Below, piece after piece: positions 15,116 through 24,082 of a DNA stretch of 39,353 nt. The stretch spans positions 1-39,353 of the forward strand of contig NZ_BAKI01000024.1 of assembly GCF_000583655.1 (NCBI RefSeq), given 5' to 3'. The stretch is from Lentilactobacillus farraginis DSM 18382 = JCM 14108 (GTDB taxonomy: Bacteria > Bacillota > Bacilli > Lactobacillales > Lactobacillaceae). The number at the start of each line of letters is the position of its first letter. Positions within the stretch are counted from its first letter, which is position 1. The notes under the pieces are model-generated. The model ran no database searches, was not told where the DNA came from, and saw nothing but the letters and a program-made list of their open reading frames with translations. The translations under genes and the position numbers were made by a program.

Positions 15116-15790
15116 ATGAGTACTTTGAATAAATGGCTTATTCGGACGTGTTTTATCGTCTGGATGGCTTTGTTATATTTATATCTAAAAACGCCTCCGT
15201 TTAATTTTTTGGTTTTAAATACATTTTTGGCTTATATTCCAATCGAGCTAAGTTTTCATATTTCAATTGGCAAGCCTAAAAACGCGCTTTTGTTTTGGCT
15301 GATAACGTTAACCTGGTTACTTTTTTATCCAAACACTCCTTATTTACTAACAGATCTGTTCCACCTTTCACTGCTGGAACCCTATGGTACCAACGGTCTC
15401 CTCAGGCTGGACAACATCATGTGGCTGAAATTCTCACTTTTATTAATTTCAACTTTGTTTTCAACACTGCTCGGTTTATGGGGATTGGAAAGAGTTGCCA
15501 AAGCTATTTCGGAAAGGCTTCGAATCCATCATACCATTTTTAAACATATTCTCATTATCGGATTATCTTTCGTCACATCAATCGGTATTTTTATCGGCCG
15601 GTTTTTACGAATTCACACGATTTATCTGATTTTAACGCCCGAGTTGTTTATTAGGCCATTGTTGAATATGTGGAGTAAAAACGCCTTGATATTTATCGGA
15701 TTATTGACAATCATCCAGTTAGTATTCTTTTACACACTTAAACTAATTATCAATTCTCAACCGGTCTCTAAAAAGACAATTGAAAAGTAA
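15116..15790 (+). CDS. DUF1361 family membrane protein
   Basis: A 224-residue protein with about six or seven membrane helices and the DUF1361 pattern: an early FLVLNTFLAYIPIELSF helix, a FYPNTPYLLTDLFHLS loop, and a later GIFIGRFLRIHT segment. Function unknown. The ATG follows AGGAGG at nine bases. It is divergent from the cdaA operon and is followed by its own terminator, so it is probably monocistronic. Confidence 0.85.
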   Translation: MSTLNKWLIRTCFIVWMALLYLYLKTPPFNFLVLNTFLAYIPIELSFHISIGKPKNALLFWLITLTWLLFYPNTPYLLTDLFHLSLLEPYGTNGLLRLDNIMWLKFSLLLISTLFSTLLGLWGLERVAKAISERLRIHHTIFKHILIIGLSFVTSIGIFIGRFLRIHTIYLILTPELFIRPLLNMWSKNALIFIGLLTIIQLVFFYTLKLIINSQPVSKKTIEK

Positions 15791-15830
15791 GCGCCTGTGA
15801 TCAGGGATTTACCTTGACCACAGGCGTTTA
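15790..15830 (+). terminator. Terminator of the DUF1361 gene
   Basis: CGCCTGTG and CACAGGCG form an eight-base GC-rich stem with extra TCA/TGA-type pairing inside, followed by GTTTATTAATT. It lies between convergent genes and may serve both. Confidence 0.7.
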
Positions 15831-15859
15831 TTAATTAACCGGCATTAACCGGAAATTAG

Positions 15860-17986
15860 CTAATCGGCATTTTGATAATCCATTATCAAAACGGTTTCTG
15901 AATAATTAATATATTGACGCAGATGAGCCGCCATGGACCAATCAATGTGCCCCTGCTCCAACAATACCTGAACGCCCTCCCGCTCGGCGGCCAGGGCTTT
16001 TATCCGCAGATGCTGGTACTGCATTGTATGATCCTTAATTTGACGCTTACTGTGCTCCTTCGCCAATTCAATCTGGTTCCGGTAATGAATAATCAAATGA
16101 TAAACGGACTGACTATCAAACCGATTATTATCAATATCATCCCTGGCAAAATAATCGGAAAGCGCCTTAATGGCCCCCTTGGCCTGTTCCCGCTGAACCA
16201 ACGCCAGCTCATCAGTAATATCGGTTTGACTCTTCCGTTGAATCAGCCAAAGTGAAAATTTATTTTTTAACCGAATCATCTGCTGGATCGAGCCGCGACC
16301 CATTCGAACTTTTCGACCAATTGAATGAATCATCTGCCGTTCCAGTCGTTGAAGCCGCTCATTTGAAACCAGATATGTTTCCTTAGAAATTTGCTTTTCG
16401 TCAAATAATTTCTGAATTGCTGATCGTTCACCCCGCAAAGCAACTCGGCGCAGTGCCAATTCGTCAGAAATAATCGAAGCCATTTCTTTTTTGTTTTGAA
16501 GTTTTAGTTCTAACCGTCGGATCAAAAATTGATAATCCAAAATCAGATCGTAAGCTTCCTTCTGATTATTGGGACGCCGTTCTTCTTCAATTCGCTGAAC
16601 AGCCAACTTCATAATGTATAATTGGGCCTCATCCTCTGAAATGTAGTGGGTGTGATCGTCATTTTCGTCAGCCCCCGCATCTAAATCATCATCGCCGGAA
16701 AAATTAGCCCGGGTAAGTAACGGCGCTTTATTTTCAGAAATCAGCGGCAGCATCACGGTTGCAACTACCAGGCTGATAATAATGACACTGGCAGCGACAA
16801 ACAAGGCCAATGAACGCGATGGAAAGGGCTGACCGTTTGAAACAACCGCGGGGATGGATAAGACCCCGGCCATCGTAACAGCGCCTCTAACGCCCGATAA
16901 ACCGGCTAATAAGGCGGCTTTAAAAGACGCCATCTGCTTTTTGACTTCCGGATGCGTTTTTTTAGTACGTAACCTGCTGACAGACTGATAACCATAAATC
17001 CAAATTACTCGAATTGCCAACAAGATCAGCCAAGCAACAAATGAAAGACCAAACGCTGAAAAAGTGTTGATCTTATCATTTTCAATAACGTTAGTGGTCG
17101 CAATCGGCAGCTCAATCCCAAGGATCAGGAAAACAATCCCGTTCAGCGTATAAATAATGATATCCCACGTTTTCTCACTAACCAAGGTTAACTCGGGTTG
17201 ACTACGATCCGGAGCTGTTCCGTAGAAGTGAAAAACAATGCCGGCAGCTACCACGGCAATCACACCGGAAGCGTGAAAAAGCTCCTCAGCAATCAAATAA
17301 ACAACAAATGGCGTCGTTACCCGCAAAACCGTACTGAAGATAACATCATTGATTCCCTGACGGTACAACCAATTTTCCAAGATCAGAATGATTGCAATTA
17401 CGATAATACCGCTCACAAATCCCATAATGCTGATGTAGAAAAAATCAATTGTGGCAGCTTTAATTGAAAAAATTCCGGTAACAGTGGCAGCAATTGCGTA
17501 TTTAAAAGCAATCAGTCCGCTAGCATCGTTAATTAGACTTTCGCCGCTGACAATGTGCAGCACCGATTCGGGCAGGTTGGCCCGTTGTGAAATGGATTGA
17601 ACCGCCACTGGATCAGTTGGTGACAGAATAGCCGCCAAAGCGAAACTAACCGAAAACGGCATTGTTGGAATCAAGACATGAAATAGCAAACCGCCTAATA
17701 ATGTTGTTAAGAAAACCAAAACAATCGCGTTGGCCAAAATTGGCCCCCGCAATTGCCAGAGTTCACGTTTGGGAAATCGCCGACCATCGTTAAACAACAG
17801 TGGCGCGACGAATAATAGTAGAAACCAATCTGTCTCCAACGGGATCGAAACTTTCAAAACCAACGCTAATCCCAAGCCCAGGCCAACTTGAATCAAGCTG
17901 ACCGGAATTGCCGGAATAAAATGGTCAATGACGTTGGAAACAACCACCAAGACCATCAATAATATGACAGCTTCAAGTATATGCAC
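15860..17986 (-). CDS. CPA1-family cation/proton antiporter (NhaP-like)
   Basis: A 708-residue antiporter. The first 410 or so residues form about 12 membrane helices with the CPA1 motifs LFNDGRRF, LSPTDPVAV, and SGESLINDASGL, whose Asn-Asp pair is the ion-binding centre. A segment GLSGVRGAVTMAGVL near the end of the membrane part is also typical. The remaining 280 residues are a charged, helical cytoplasmic domain (EEERRPNNQKEAYDL and following) that may regulate transport. Start chosen at GTG 17986 behind GGGGGAAG; the open frame runs further upstream without a ribosome site. Probably exchanges Na+ or K+ for H+ in pH or salt balance. Confidence 0.88.
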   Translation of the reverse strand: MHILEAVILLMVLVVVSNVIDHFIPAIPVSLIQVGLGLGLALVLKVSIPLETDWFLLLFVAPLLFNDGRRFPKRELWQLRGPILANAIVLVFLTTLLGGLLFHVLIPTMPFSVSFALAAILSPTDPVAVQSISQRANLPESVLHIVSGESLINDASGLIAFKYAIAATVTGIFSIKAATIDFFYISIMGFVSGIIVIAIILILENWLYRQGINDVIFSTVLRVTTPFVVYLIAEELFHASGVIAVVAAGIVFHFYGTAPDRSQPELTLVSEKTWDIIIYTLNGIVFLILGIELPIATTNVIENDKINTFSAFGLSFVAWLILLAIRVIWIYGYQSVSRLRTKKTHPEVKKQMASFKAALLAGLSGVRGAVTMAGVLSIPAVVSNGQPFPSRSLALFVAASVIIISLVVATVMLPLISENKAPLLTRANFSGDDDLDAGADENDDHTHYISEDEAQLYIMKLAVQRIEEERRPNNQKEAYDLILDYQFLIRRLELKLQNKKEMASIISDELALRRVALRGERSAIQKLFDEKQISKETYLVSNERLQRLERQMIHSIGRKVRMGRGSIQQMIRLKNKFSLWLIQRKSQTDITDELALVQREQAKGAIKALSDYFARDDIDNNRFDSQSVYHLIIHYRNQIELAKEHSKRQIKDHTMQYQHLRIKALAAEREGVQVLLEQGHIDWSMAAHLRQYINYSETVLIMDYQNAD

Positions 17987-18028
17987 ACTCTGCTTCCCCC
18001 TTTTAAATAGTGCCGTTATTAATAAAAC

Positions 18029-18090
18029 ACGCGTGCCCAAGAAGTCGATTCAATTAATCTCTGGGATCTGACTACTTTTAAAGCACGCGT
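18029..18090 (-). terminator. Long-stem structure between murB and the antiporter gene
   Basis: ACGCGTGC and GCACGCGT pair over a 46-base gap, and CCCA/TGGG inside extends the fold. On the minus strand the stem is followed by GTTTTATTAAT. It is most simply the murB terminator, but the large loop is unusual for one; a regulatory leader of the antiporter gene is possible. Confidence 0.5.
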
Positions 18091-18104
18091 CAATCTGTAA
18101 CAAT

Positions 18105-19025
18105 TCACAAGCTTTTAACCGGTTCTTCACCGATAATTCGAACTTCGGTTTCCAAATGAACCCCAAATTTGTCAAAAACTGTTTTTTGAACATGGGTAAT
18201 CACATTCAGGTAGTCGGTTGCCGTTGCATGATCAACATTAACGATAAACCCGGCATGTTTTGTCGATACCTGAGCCCCACCAATTTGAAATCCCTGTAAA
18301 CCGGAATCATGGATCAGTTTGCCGGCGAAATAACCAGTCGGTCGCTTAAAGACACTCCCACAAGAAGGCAGCTCCAATGGCTGCTTGCTTGCCCGCAGTT
18401 GGTTCAAATGCGTCATCCGCTTTTGAATCTTATCGGCAATGCCCGGCGTTAACGAAAACGTTGCTGCAAGCACAATTTGGTGATTATCCTGAACACTGCA
18501 ATGCCGATAGCCAAAATCAAGTTGATCAAAGTCAAGGTGTACAACCTGATCATCGGCCGTCAAAACCTCGGCACCGGTTACAACATCATCGATATCACCA
18601 CCATAAGCACCGGCATTCATGAAAATTGCCCCGCCAACACTTCCCGGAATCCCAGCGGCAAACTCAACGCCACTGAAAGAATGCGCCTGCGCAGCCTTGG
18701 TAACATCAATTAAAGCAGCACCTGCGTCGGCCGTAATCGTGTGATTCTCATGAACTTTTATTTTATTCATCTTGGTTAAAATCATCGTCAAGCCGCGAAT
18801 GCCACCGTCACGAACAATTAAGTTACTGGCATTGCCGATAACGGTTACCGGAATTTCGTGTTGATTGGCATAGGCCAATAATGACTGGGTTTGCCTGACC
18901 GTTTCCGGGAAGGCTAAAATATCTGCCGGCCCACCGGTTAGTGTGTGTGTGTATTTAGAAAGCGATTCATTAAACAGTATTTCAACATTGGGATTAGCTT
19001 TAACGATTCCTTCATTATTAATCAT
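18105..19025 (-). CDS. murB: MurB, UDP-N-acetylenolpyruvoylglucosamine reductase
   Basis: FAD enzyme that reduces UDP-GlcNAc-enolpyruvate to UDP-MurNAc for peptidoglycan. Motifs seen: [17 protein letters not shown], the flavin loop [44 protein letters not shown] with the catalytic Ser, [15 protein letters not shown], and [10 protein letters not shown] at the end with the catalytic Glu. 306 residues, the normal length. The ATG at 19025 is preceded by AAGG at nine bases; the longer open frame has no better site. Confidence 0.93.
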   Translation of the reverse strand: MINNEGIVKANPNVEILFNESLSKYTHTLTGGPADILAFPETVRQTQSLLAYANQHEIPVTVIGNASNLIVRDGGIRGLTMILTKMNKIKVHENHTITADAGAALIDVTKAAQAHSFSGVEFAAGIPGSVGGAIFMNAGAYGGDIDDVVTGAEVLTADDQVVHLDFDQLDFGYRHCSVQDNHQIVLAATFSLTPGIADKIQKRMTHLNQLRASKQPLELPSCGSVFKRPTGYFAGKLIHDSGLQGFQIGGAQVSTKHAGFIVNVDHATATDYLNVITHVQKTVFDKFGVHLETEVRIIGEEPVKSL

Positions 19026-19166
19026 TGTCAATTTCCTTACCTTCAAAATGCTTTAAAATGATACATTTAAAACGGATACTTTTATTTTACCACGATTTTT
19101 GCTGCCAATGTTGGTCAACAAAGCTGATTGTATTTAGTATTCCCCGTATTCAACCAGCCGGTTTGG

Positions 19167-19195
19167 TTGCACTTCCCAGTGAACATTTGTAAAAT
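19167..19195 (+). promoter_or_regulatory. Promoter of the exonuclease gene
   Basis: TTGCAC and TAAAAT are exactly 17 bases apart, about 27 bases before the TTG start. Confidence 0.6.
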
Positions 19196-19221
19196 AGGAT
19201 TCAGAAAATGGGGTGAAATAA

Positions 19222-19755
19222 TTGAACTTTGTCGCAATGGATTTTGAAACCGCCAACGCCAAACGAGCCAGCGCCTGCTCAATTGCCTTGGCAATCGTCA
19301 GGAACAGTCAGGTGACACACGAATTTTATTCATTAATCAATCCAGAAACTGATTTCAGCTGGCGTAACATTAATGTCCACGGAATTCATCAGCAGGATGT
19401 CGCCGACTCACCAACCTTTCCTGAGGTATGGGCACACATTGCCCCACTATTTACAGCAAATAAACTAGTAGTCGCACATAACGCTTCTTTTGACAACAGC
19501 GTATTAAAGCGGACATTGGTGCGTTACGGCGTAACACCACCGCACTATTTAACGCTGGATACCTTGAGAACCTCAAAACAGTTCTATCCACAAATGGTTA
19601 ATCATAAGCTCAACACGGTCTGTGACCAATTGCACATCGAATTGGAGCACCATCACAATGCCCTTGACGATAGTGTTGCCTGTGCCAATATTTTATTGGC
19701 ACAACAACAGCAATTTGGCAGCAACGCGTTAAGAAGTTTTGTAAAAGCAATTTAA
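19222..19755 (+). CDS. DnaQ-like 3'-5' exonuclease (DEDDh family)
   Basis: A 177-residue exonuclease of the DNA polymerase III epsilon-like type. The three motifs are visible: FVAMDFETANA (Asp and Glu of motif I), VVAHNASFDNSVL (motif II), and HHNALDDSVACANILL with His and Asp (motif III, DEDDh). It is a stand-alone domain with no helicase or polymerase attached. The start is TTG behind GGGGTG at six bases. It has its own promoter and ends at copy 2 of the dispersed repeat. The role in the cell (repair or oligonucleotide turnover) cannot be set from sequence. Confidence 0.88.
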   Translation: MNFVAMDFETANAKRASACSIALAIVRNSQVTHEFYSLINPETDFSWRNINVHGIHQQDVADSPTFPEVWAHIAPLFTANKLVVAHNASFDNSVLKRTLVRYGVTPPHYLTLDTLRTSKQFYPQMVNHKLNTVCDQLHIELEHHHNALDDSVACANILLAQQQQFGSNALRSFVKAI

Positions 19756-19759
19756 GTTT

Positions 19760-19872
19760 AAAAAGAGTGAGACGAAAGGTGGTTGCCTTTCGGTGTACGT
19801 CTTCGCTCGGTAATAAATGTGATTAAAGCAAACGGGACCGGGACAAAATTACTTTTGTCCCGGTCCTGTTTA
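19760..19872 (-). repeat. Dispersed intergenic repeat, copy 2 (reverse)
   Basis: Minus-strand copy: GGACCGGGACAAAAGTAA hairpin end, TTATTACCGAG box, ACGTACACC, and the AACCACCTTTCGTCTCACTC end. It fills the gap between the convergent exonuclease and GNAT genes. Confidence 0.8.
19830..19872. terminator. Bidirectional terminator inside repeat copy 2
   Basis: AACGGGACCGGGACAAAA and TTTTGTCCCGGTCCTGTTT make a near-perfect stem of about 17 bases with a four-base loop, between convergent genes. Confidence 0.75.
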
Positions 19873-19892
19873 TGCTAATTATTATAGAGACG

Positions 19893-20379
19893 CTATTTTT
19901 TAACAGGTAAACTCATTTTAAGGATGATTCGGTCGTTACGCGACTCAGTGCCGGTCTGGTTAAAACCTAATTTTTGGTAAAGGTGGACTGCGGCAGCATT
20001 ATCTTTGAAAACCGCTAATTTCAATGTAGCCAACTGACTGTATGTTTTGGCCCAGTCAATTGCCAGTTCCAATAAATTGGTTCCAAGCGTATATCCCTGA
20101 TAAGCGCTTAATACAGCAATCCCGACTTCACCATCATTGGCACCAAGGCCGTCAACAGTTACAATTCCCACCGGTTGATCGTCCAGAACTGCCAGCGCCA
20201 TCAGGTTTCGATAGGATTGATTAATCAACAATCTGCTTGGCCTCCATTTCGGGCGTCAGCTCGTCTAAATTTGAATCAACCAAAAAAGTATCTGTTTCCG
20301 ACTGCAGCCGTTTTAAAAGCACTAGTACTTTTTGCGCATCGGCAGGATCTGCCAGTCTAAAATTTATTTCTTCACTCAT
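19893..20379 (-). CDS. GNAT family N-acetyltransferase, frameshifted
   Basis: A GNAT acetyltransferase of about 162 residues in two frames. The first part, from ATG 20379, reads MSEEINFRLADPADAQKVL and ends ...EMEAKQIVD at a stop; the second reads LINQSYRNLMALAVLDDQPVGIVTV, then the acetyl-CoA loop region LSAYQGYTLGTNLLELAIDWA and a late LYQKLGFNQTG. The frame changes somewhere in 20222-20250 (one base extra or two lost). The start overlaps the tsaE stop by eight bases and has a GGGTG site, so the genes are coupled. It is not the RimI that modifies ribosomal protein S18 on present evidence; the substrate is unknown. Confidence 0.8.
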
Positions 20380-20851
20380 TTTGGTCACCCAGTAATTCAT
20401 TCGTCAGTTTTTCAAACCGGCCGCCCCGGGGTTCAAAAATAATTGTGCGCACATTATCCCCCTTTGAATCGTCTCGTTTGAAAACAATTCTTAAATAATT
20501 ACTCGGCAGTTCTTCGGCAACAAACTTCGACCACTCAACAACATTAACACCATCACCATTAAAATATTCGTCCAGGCCCAGTTCGTCGCCACCTCCCTGC
20601 TCCAAACGGTAAACGTCCATATGGTAAAGTGGTATTCGCCCGCTTTGGTATTCCCGAATAATGGTGAAGGTCGGGCTTTTAATCGGCCGCTTAATTCCAA
20701 GACCCCTGCCAAGCCCTTTTGTAAAAGTCGTTTTTCCGGCACCTAAATCCCCATCGAGTAAAATGAGGTCTTTTGGCTGTAAAAACGCAGCCAATTTCTG
20801 TCCAAGGGCAACAGTTTGATCGGCCGACATTACCGTTAATGTTTTTTTCAA
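20372..20851 (-). CDS. tsaE: TsaE, ATPase of tRNA t6A synthesis
   Basis: A 159-residue P-loop ATPase needed with TsaB, TsaC and TsaD to make N6-threonylcarbamoyladenosine at position 37 of tRNAs that read ANN codons. Walker A is GDLGAGKTT (residues 34-42), followed by KSPTFTIIREYQ and the YHMDVYRL motif; VVEWSKF comes later. Start at TTG 20851 is behind GGAAGTGA; the open frame upstream has no ribosome site. It follows pta and overlaps a GNAT gene, a common arrangement in lactobacilli. Confidence 0.9.
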   Translation of the reverse strand: MKKTLTVMSADQTVALGQKLAAFLQPKDLILLDGDLGAGKTTFTKGLGRGLGIKRPIKSPTFTIIREYQSGRIPLYHMDVYRLEQGGGDELGLDEYFNGDGVNVVEWSKFVAEELPSNYLRIVFKRDDSKGDNVRTIIFEPRGGRFEKLTNELLGDQNE

Positions 20852-20954
20852 TCGATCATCACTTCCAATATTTTTTAATTGTCCAAACCGTCTATTATCA
20901 TAACACACCCACATTATCAGTCACTTTTGTCCCAGTGGAATTTGGGCGACAAAT

Positions 20955-20996
20955 AAAAAAGATCAGCAACTCCAAAAACAGAGTTGGTGGTCTTTT
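20955..20996 (-). terminator. Terminator of pta
   Basis: AAAAGATCAGCAACTC pairs with GAGTTGGTGGTCTTTT. On the minus strand it is followed by TTTTTTATTTG. It separates pta from tsaE. Confidence 0.85.
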
Positions 20997-21022
20997 GTTT
21001 CAATTACTAAATTGATTTATTT

Positions 21023-22000
21023 TTATGATAATGCCTGGGCTGCTGTAATAATGGCAACCTTGTAAACATCTTCTTCATTACTTCCCCGAGACAAGTCTGA
21101 TACCGGCTTGTTTAAACCTTGGAGAATTGGACCGATTGCTTCAAAGCCACCAAATCGCTGGGCAATTTTATAGCCGATATTGCCGGACTGTAACTCTGGG
21201 AATATAAAGACAGTTGCTTGACCGGCGACAGTTGACCCCGGCGCCTTCTTTTTAGCAACAGTTGGCACAAACGCAGCGTCAAATTGCAACTCACCATCAA
21301 TTGGAATATCCGGTGCCTGTTTCTTAGCCAGCTTGGTGGCTTCTTGAACTTTTGTTACCATGTCACCCTTTGCTGATCCTTTGGTTGAAAAACTGAGCAG
21401 GGCAACTTTAGGATCAATATCAAAGGTTTTGGCAACCTTGGCACTTTCAACCGCCACCTCGGCCACCCCGGCAGCATCCAAATCGATGTTAATCGCACAA
21501 TCAGCAAATAAGTATCGTTGGTCATCTTTTTGCATAATAAAGGAGCCACTAATTAATTTAACCCCCGGCTTAGTCTTGATAATCTGCAATGCCGGCCGTA
21601 CTGTGTCACCAGTTGGATGATTTGCCCCGGAAACCATGCCGTCTATTTTGTCCATGTAAACCAGCGTTGTCCCAAAATAGTTGGGATCCTTCAACCATTC
21701 ACGGGCTTTTGCTTCATCGGTCTTGCCCTTTCGTCGTTCAACGATTGCTGCAACCATCTCGTCAATTTGAGCTTGAGGTTGATGAAGATAGTCGATAATT
21801 TGAACATTACTCAAATCAATGTTTGCGTCTGCTGCAGCTTTTTTAACCGCATCATCGGTTCCCAAAACAACCGGTTTAACCAAACCATCCTTAGCCAAAC
21901 GACTTGCAGCTCCCAGAACACGAACATCATCACCTTCAGGAAAAACAATCCTGATATTTTTTCCGGTGATCTTTTGCTTGAGACTTTCAAATAGTTCCAT
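21023..22000 (-). CDS. pta: Pta, phosphate acetyltransferase
   Basis: Interconverts acetyl-CoA and acetyl phosphate, linking pyruvate use or ethanol formation to ATP via acetate kinase. A single-domain enzyme of 325 residues, as in other lactic acid bacteria. Motifs: IRIVFPEGDDVRVLGAASRL near the start, MVSGANHPTGDTVRPALQII, ALLSFSTKGSAKGD, and FPELQSGNIGYKIAQR. ATG at 22000 follows GGAGG at eight bases; an upstream in-frame TTG would overlap that site. It lies 36 bases after ung and has its own terminator. Confidence 0.93.
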   Translation of the reverse strand: MELFESLKQKITGKNIRIVFPEGDDVRVLGAASRLAKDGLVKPVVLGTDDAVKKAAADANIDLSNVQIIDYLHQPQAQIDEMVAAIVERRKGKTDEAKAREWLKDPNYFGTTLVYMDKIDGMVSGANHPTGDTVRPALQIIKTKPGVKLISGSFIMQKDDQRYLFADCAINIDLDAAGVAEVAVESAKVAKTFDIDPKVALLSFSTKGSAKGDMVTKVQEATKLAKKQAPDIPIDGELQFDAAFVPTVAKKKAPGSTVAGQATVFIFPELQSGNIGYKIAQRFGGFEAIGPILQGLNKPVSDLSRGSNEEDVYKVAIITAAQALS

Positions 22001-22036
22001 GACAAAATCCTCCAATTCAAATAAAGTGACTTGTAT

Positions 22037-22729
22037 TTAAGATGTTTGGGTTACCTTTTCCGGCAATTGCCAATCAATCGGTTCTTCCCCCATTGCAATC
22101 AGCGCTTCATTGGTTTTTGAAAACGGCTTGGAACCAAAGAATCCCCGATTAGCTGATAATGGACTTGGATGGGCAGACTGCAACACCACATTGGTATCAG
22201 TATCAATTAATGAAATCTTATTCCGGGCAGCCCGGCCCCATAAAATAAAGACAACCGGTTTTTCCCGAGCCGATAGTTTCTCAATGGCGGCATCCGTCAA
22301 CTGCTCCCATCCCTTTCCTTTGTGGGAAAATGCTTGACCATTTCTCACTGTCAACACAGAGTTCAGCAACAAAACCCCTTGTTTGGCCCAACTTGTCAAG
22401 CAGCCATGCTGAACCGGTTTGATTCCGAGATCGGATTGAAGCTCCTTATAAATATTTTGAAGCGATGGCGGAATTTTAACCCCCGGTAAAACAGAAAAGC
22501 TCAAGCCATGCGCCTGATGAGGCTCATGATAAGGGTCCTGACCCAGGATTACAACTTTTACTTTACTGAATGGCGTCAATTGAAACGCCTCAAAAATATG
22601 GTTCATATCTGGGTGAATATACTGAGTCTTATATTCAGAAATCAAAAATTGGCGCAACTGCTGATAGTATGCTTTCTCAAATTCGGGTTGTAAAACATCC
22701 CACCAATCATTTTTTATAAACGGTTTCAT
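22037..22729 (-). CDS. ung: Ung, uracil-DNA glycosylase
   Basis: Removes uracil from DNA in base-excision repair. Family 1 motifs: [18 protein letters not shown] (catalytic Asp at about residue 65), [14 protein letters not shown], and [17 protein letters not shown] with the catalytic His. 230 residues, normal. The ATG at 22729 follows GAGGTG at six bases; the open frame upstream is promoter DNA. First gene of ung-pta, divergent from the gene at 22839. Confidence 0.93.
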   Translation of the reverse strand: MKPFIKNDWWDVLQPEFEKAYYQQLRQFLISEYKTQYIHPDMNHIFEAFQLTPFSKVKVVILGQDPYHEPHQAHGLSFSVLPGVKIPPSLQNIYKELQSDLGIKPVQHGCLTSWAKQGVLLLNSVLTVRNGQAFSHKGKGWEQLTDAAIEKLSAREKPVVFILWGRAARNKISLIDTDTNVVLQSAHPSPLSANRGFFGSKPFSKTNEALIAMGEEPIDWQLPEKVTQTS

Positions 22730-22787
22730 TCCCAACACCTCACGTTTTATTCTACCATATCCCCTTTCAAATAACATTAGCAACTAT

Positions 22788-22816
22788 TTGACCAATCCGT
22801 GTTAGAATGTTGTTAA
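22788..22816 (+). promoter_or_regulatory. Candidate promoter of the 22839 gene
   Basis: TTGACC and TGTTAA are 17 bases apart, 22 bases before the start codon. Confidence 0.45.
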
Positions 22817-22838
22817 TAAACGAAAAGGAAATGTCTCT

Positions 22839-23402
22839 ATGAGTCGAAAAATTCAGATCAATTTATCCGAACTGGATCATACCAGGTCCTGCAGAATCAT
22901 TGATGAATATAAAGACACCAAATATCTAATTGTAGGAAAATGGGGACTGGTTTCCGATACTTTTTCAGTCTATTCAATTACAGGCGATGTCTTAGCCGAA
23001 GCCCGCCAACAATCGCTGGGAACCACCCCGCGGTTTGACCTCTTTTGCGTTGGTCAATTCGTTGGCAGCTCGGTTCTTCATTTCTCAATGCATTATACCA
23101 CGCTGTTTATCAATGGTATCAACTGGCTGGTCATTGGTAATCAAGAAAAACAATCTTATACGATTACCCACGGCAGGCAAAAAATTGCGACAATCAAATC
23201 ATACGCCCAAGCCGACCAGATTATTCGGATAATGGCCGTCGAAAATATTAATCACGAGCCAATTGTGGCATTAATTGCAGCAATTCTCAATCACCCATCA
23301 TTAGTCCACACTGCCAATTTGAAACTACCTGCTCTTGATAAATACCTTAAGGGGACCAAAGCCAAACCGGAGTGGGGCGAATTTCATTTTTTCAAAAAAT
23401 AA
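22839..23402 (+). CDS. Unknown protein, possibly LURP-one/Tubby-C-like fold
   Basis: A 187-residue soluble protein. I cannot name it with confidence. It has a beta-rich pattern with DTFSVYSITGDVLAEARQQ, then a run of alternating polar and hydrophobic segments, QSYTITHGRQKIATIKSY, and a final helix FVALIAAIL-like stretch. This order of 'F-V-Y-D/G' and 'I-x-x-G-x-x-I-A-x-I' strands resembles LURP-one-related beta barrels, but the match is by eye. The ATG follows AAAGGA. It is transcribed alone, divergent from ung, and ends before repeat copy 3. Confidence 0.7.
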   Translation: MSRKIQINLSELDHTRSCRIIDEYKDTKYLIVGKWGLVSDTFSVYSITGDVLAEARQQSLGTTPRFDLFCVGQFVGSSVLHFSMHYTTLFINGINWLVIGNQEKQSYTITHGRQKIATIKSYAQADQIIRIMAVENINHEPIVALIAAILNHPSLVHTANLKLPALDKYLKGTKAKPEWGEFHFFKK

Positions 23403-23460
23403 CGGCTTAGCTGCCTAAAGATGCTTGATTTTAGATTGTCGTTATCTAGTTCAACCAGGA

Positions 23461-23503
23461 ACGGGACTGAGACAAAAGTAATTTTGTCCAGCCCCGTTTT
23501 TTT
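23461..23503 (+). terminator. Terminator inside repeat copy 3
   Basis: ACGGGACTGAGACAAAA pairs with TTTTGTCCAGCCCCGT with two mismatches, and seven T follow. It would stop the unknown gene at 22839-23402. Confidence 0.75.
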
Positions 23504-23580
23504 AATCATAATTATTACCGAGTGTCATCGTCGAAGAGTAGAAGAGTAGCTTCCAGAGATAATCGACTTTCGTCTCACGC
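23461..23580 (+). repeat. Dispersed intergenic repeat, copy 3
   Basis: GGGACTGAGACAAAAGTAA with the hairpin partner TTTTGTCCAGCCCCGTTTTTTT, the TTATTACCGAG box, a copy-specific middle, and the end CTTTCGTCTCACGC. It fills the gap between convergent genes and stops within three bases of the smpB stop codon. Confidence 0.8.
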
Positions 23581-23582
23581 TG

Positions 23583-24056
23583 CTAATAACGCTTCATCAC
23601 CCGTTCAATTGTCCGCTGTTCATCACGGCGTTTAATTGTCTCTCGTTTATCGTACTCCCGCTTTCCTTTGGCAACACCAATCAATACCTTGGCAAAGCCC
23701 TTTTTCAGATAAACTTTTAACGGGACAATGGTAATTCCTTTATCCTGAGTTGCCTGCCCAAGCTTTTGAATTTCTTTTTTGTGCAGTAACAACTTTCGAT
23801 TACGAAGCGGATCATGATTAAACTGATTGCCCTGGGCATACTCACTAATGTGGACATTCATCATGTACGCCTCACCATTTCGAATCTGCACAAAACCATC
23901 TTTTAAATTGATTCGCCGCTCACGAATTGATTTAATTTCGGTCCCGGTGAGGACAACGCCGGCTTCATAAGTCTCAAGTATTGAATAATCATGACGGGCT
24001 TTTTTATTTTGCGCCATCAAATTATCATTATGCTGCTTATGCTTCTTTTTAGCCAT
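23583..24056 (-). CDS. smpB: SmpB, tmRNA-binding protein
   Basis: Works with tmRNA to free stalled ribosomes. 157 residues, normal. Motifs: [57 protein letters not shown], then a basic C-terminal tail [14 protein letters not shown] that inserts in the decoding site in known structures. The ATG follows AGGTGA. It lies 26 bases after rnr, the usual pairing: RNase R degrades the faulty mRNAs released by this system. Confidence 0.95.
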   Translation of the reverse strand: MAKKKHKQHNDNLMAQNKKARHDYSILETYEAGVVLTGTEIKSIRERRINLKDGFVQIRNGEAYMMNVHISEYAQGNQFNHDPLRNRKLLLHKKEIQKLGQATQDKGITIVPLKVYLKKGFAKVLIGVAKGKREYDKRETIKRRDEQRTIERVMKRY

Positions 24057-24082
24057 TTGATCTCACCTGCTTTTCCAAGCAA

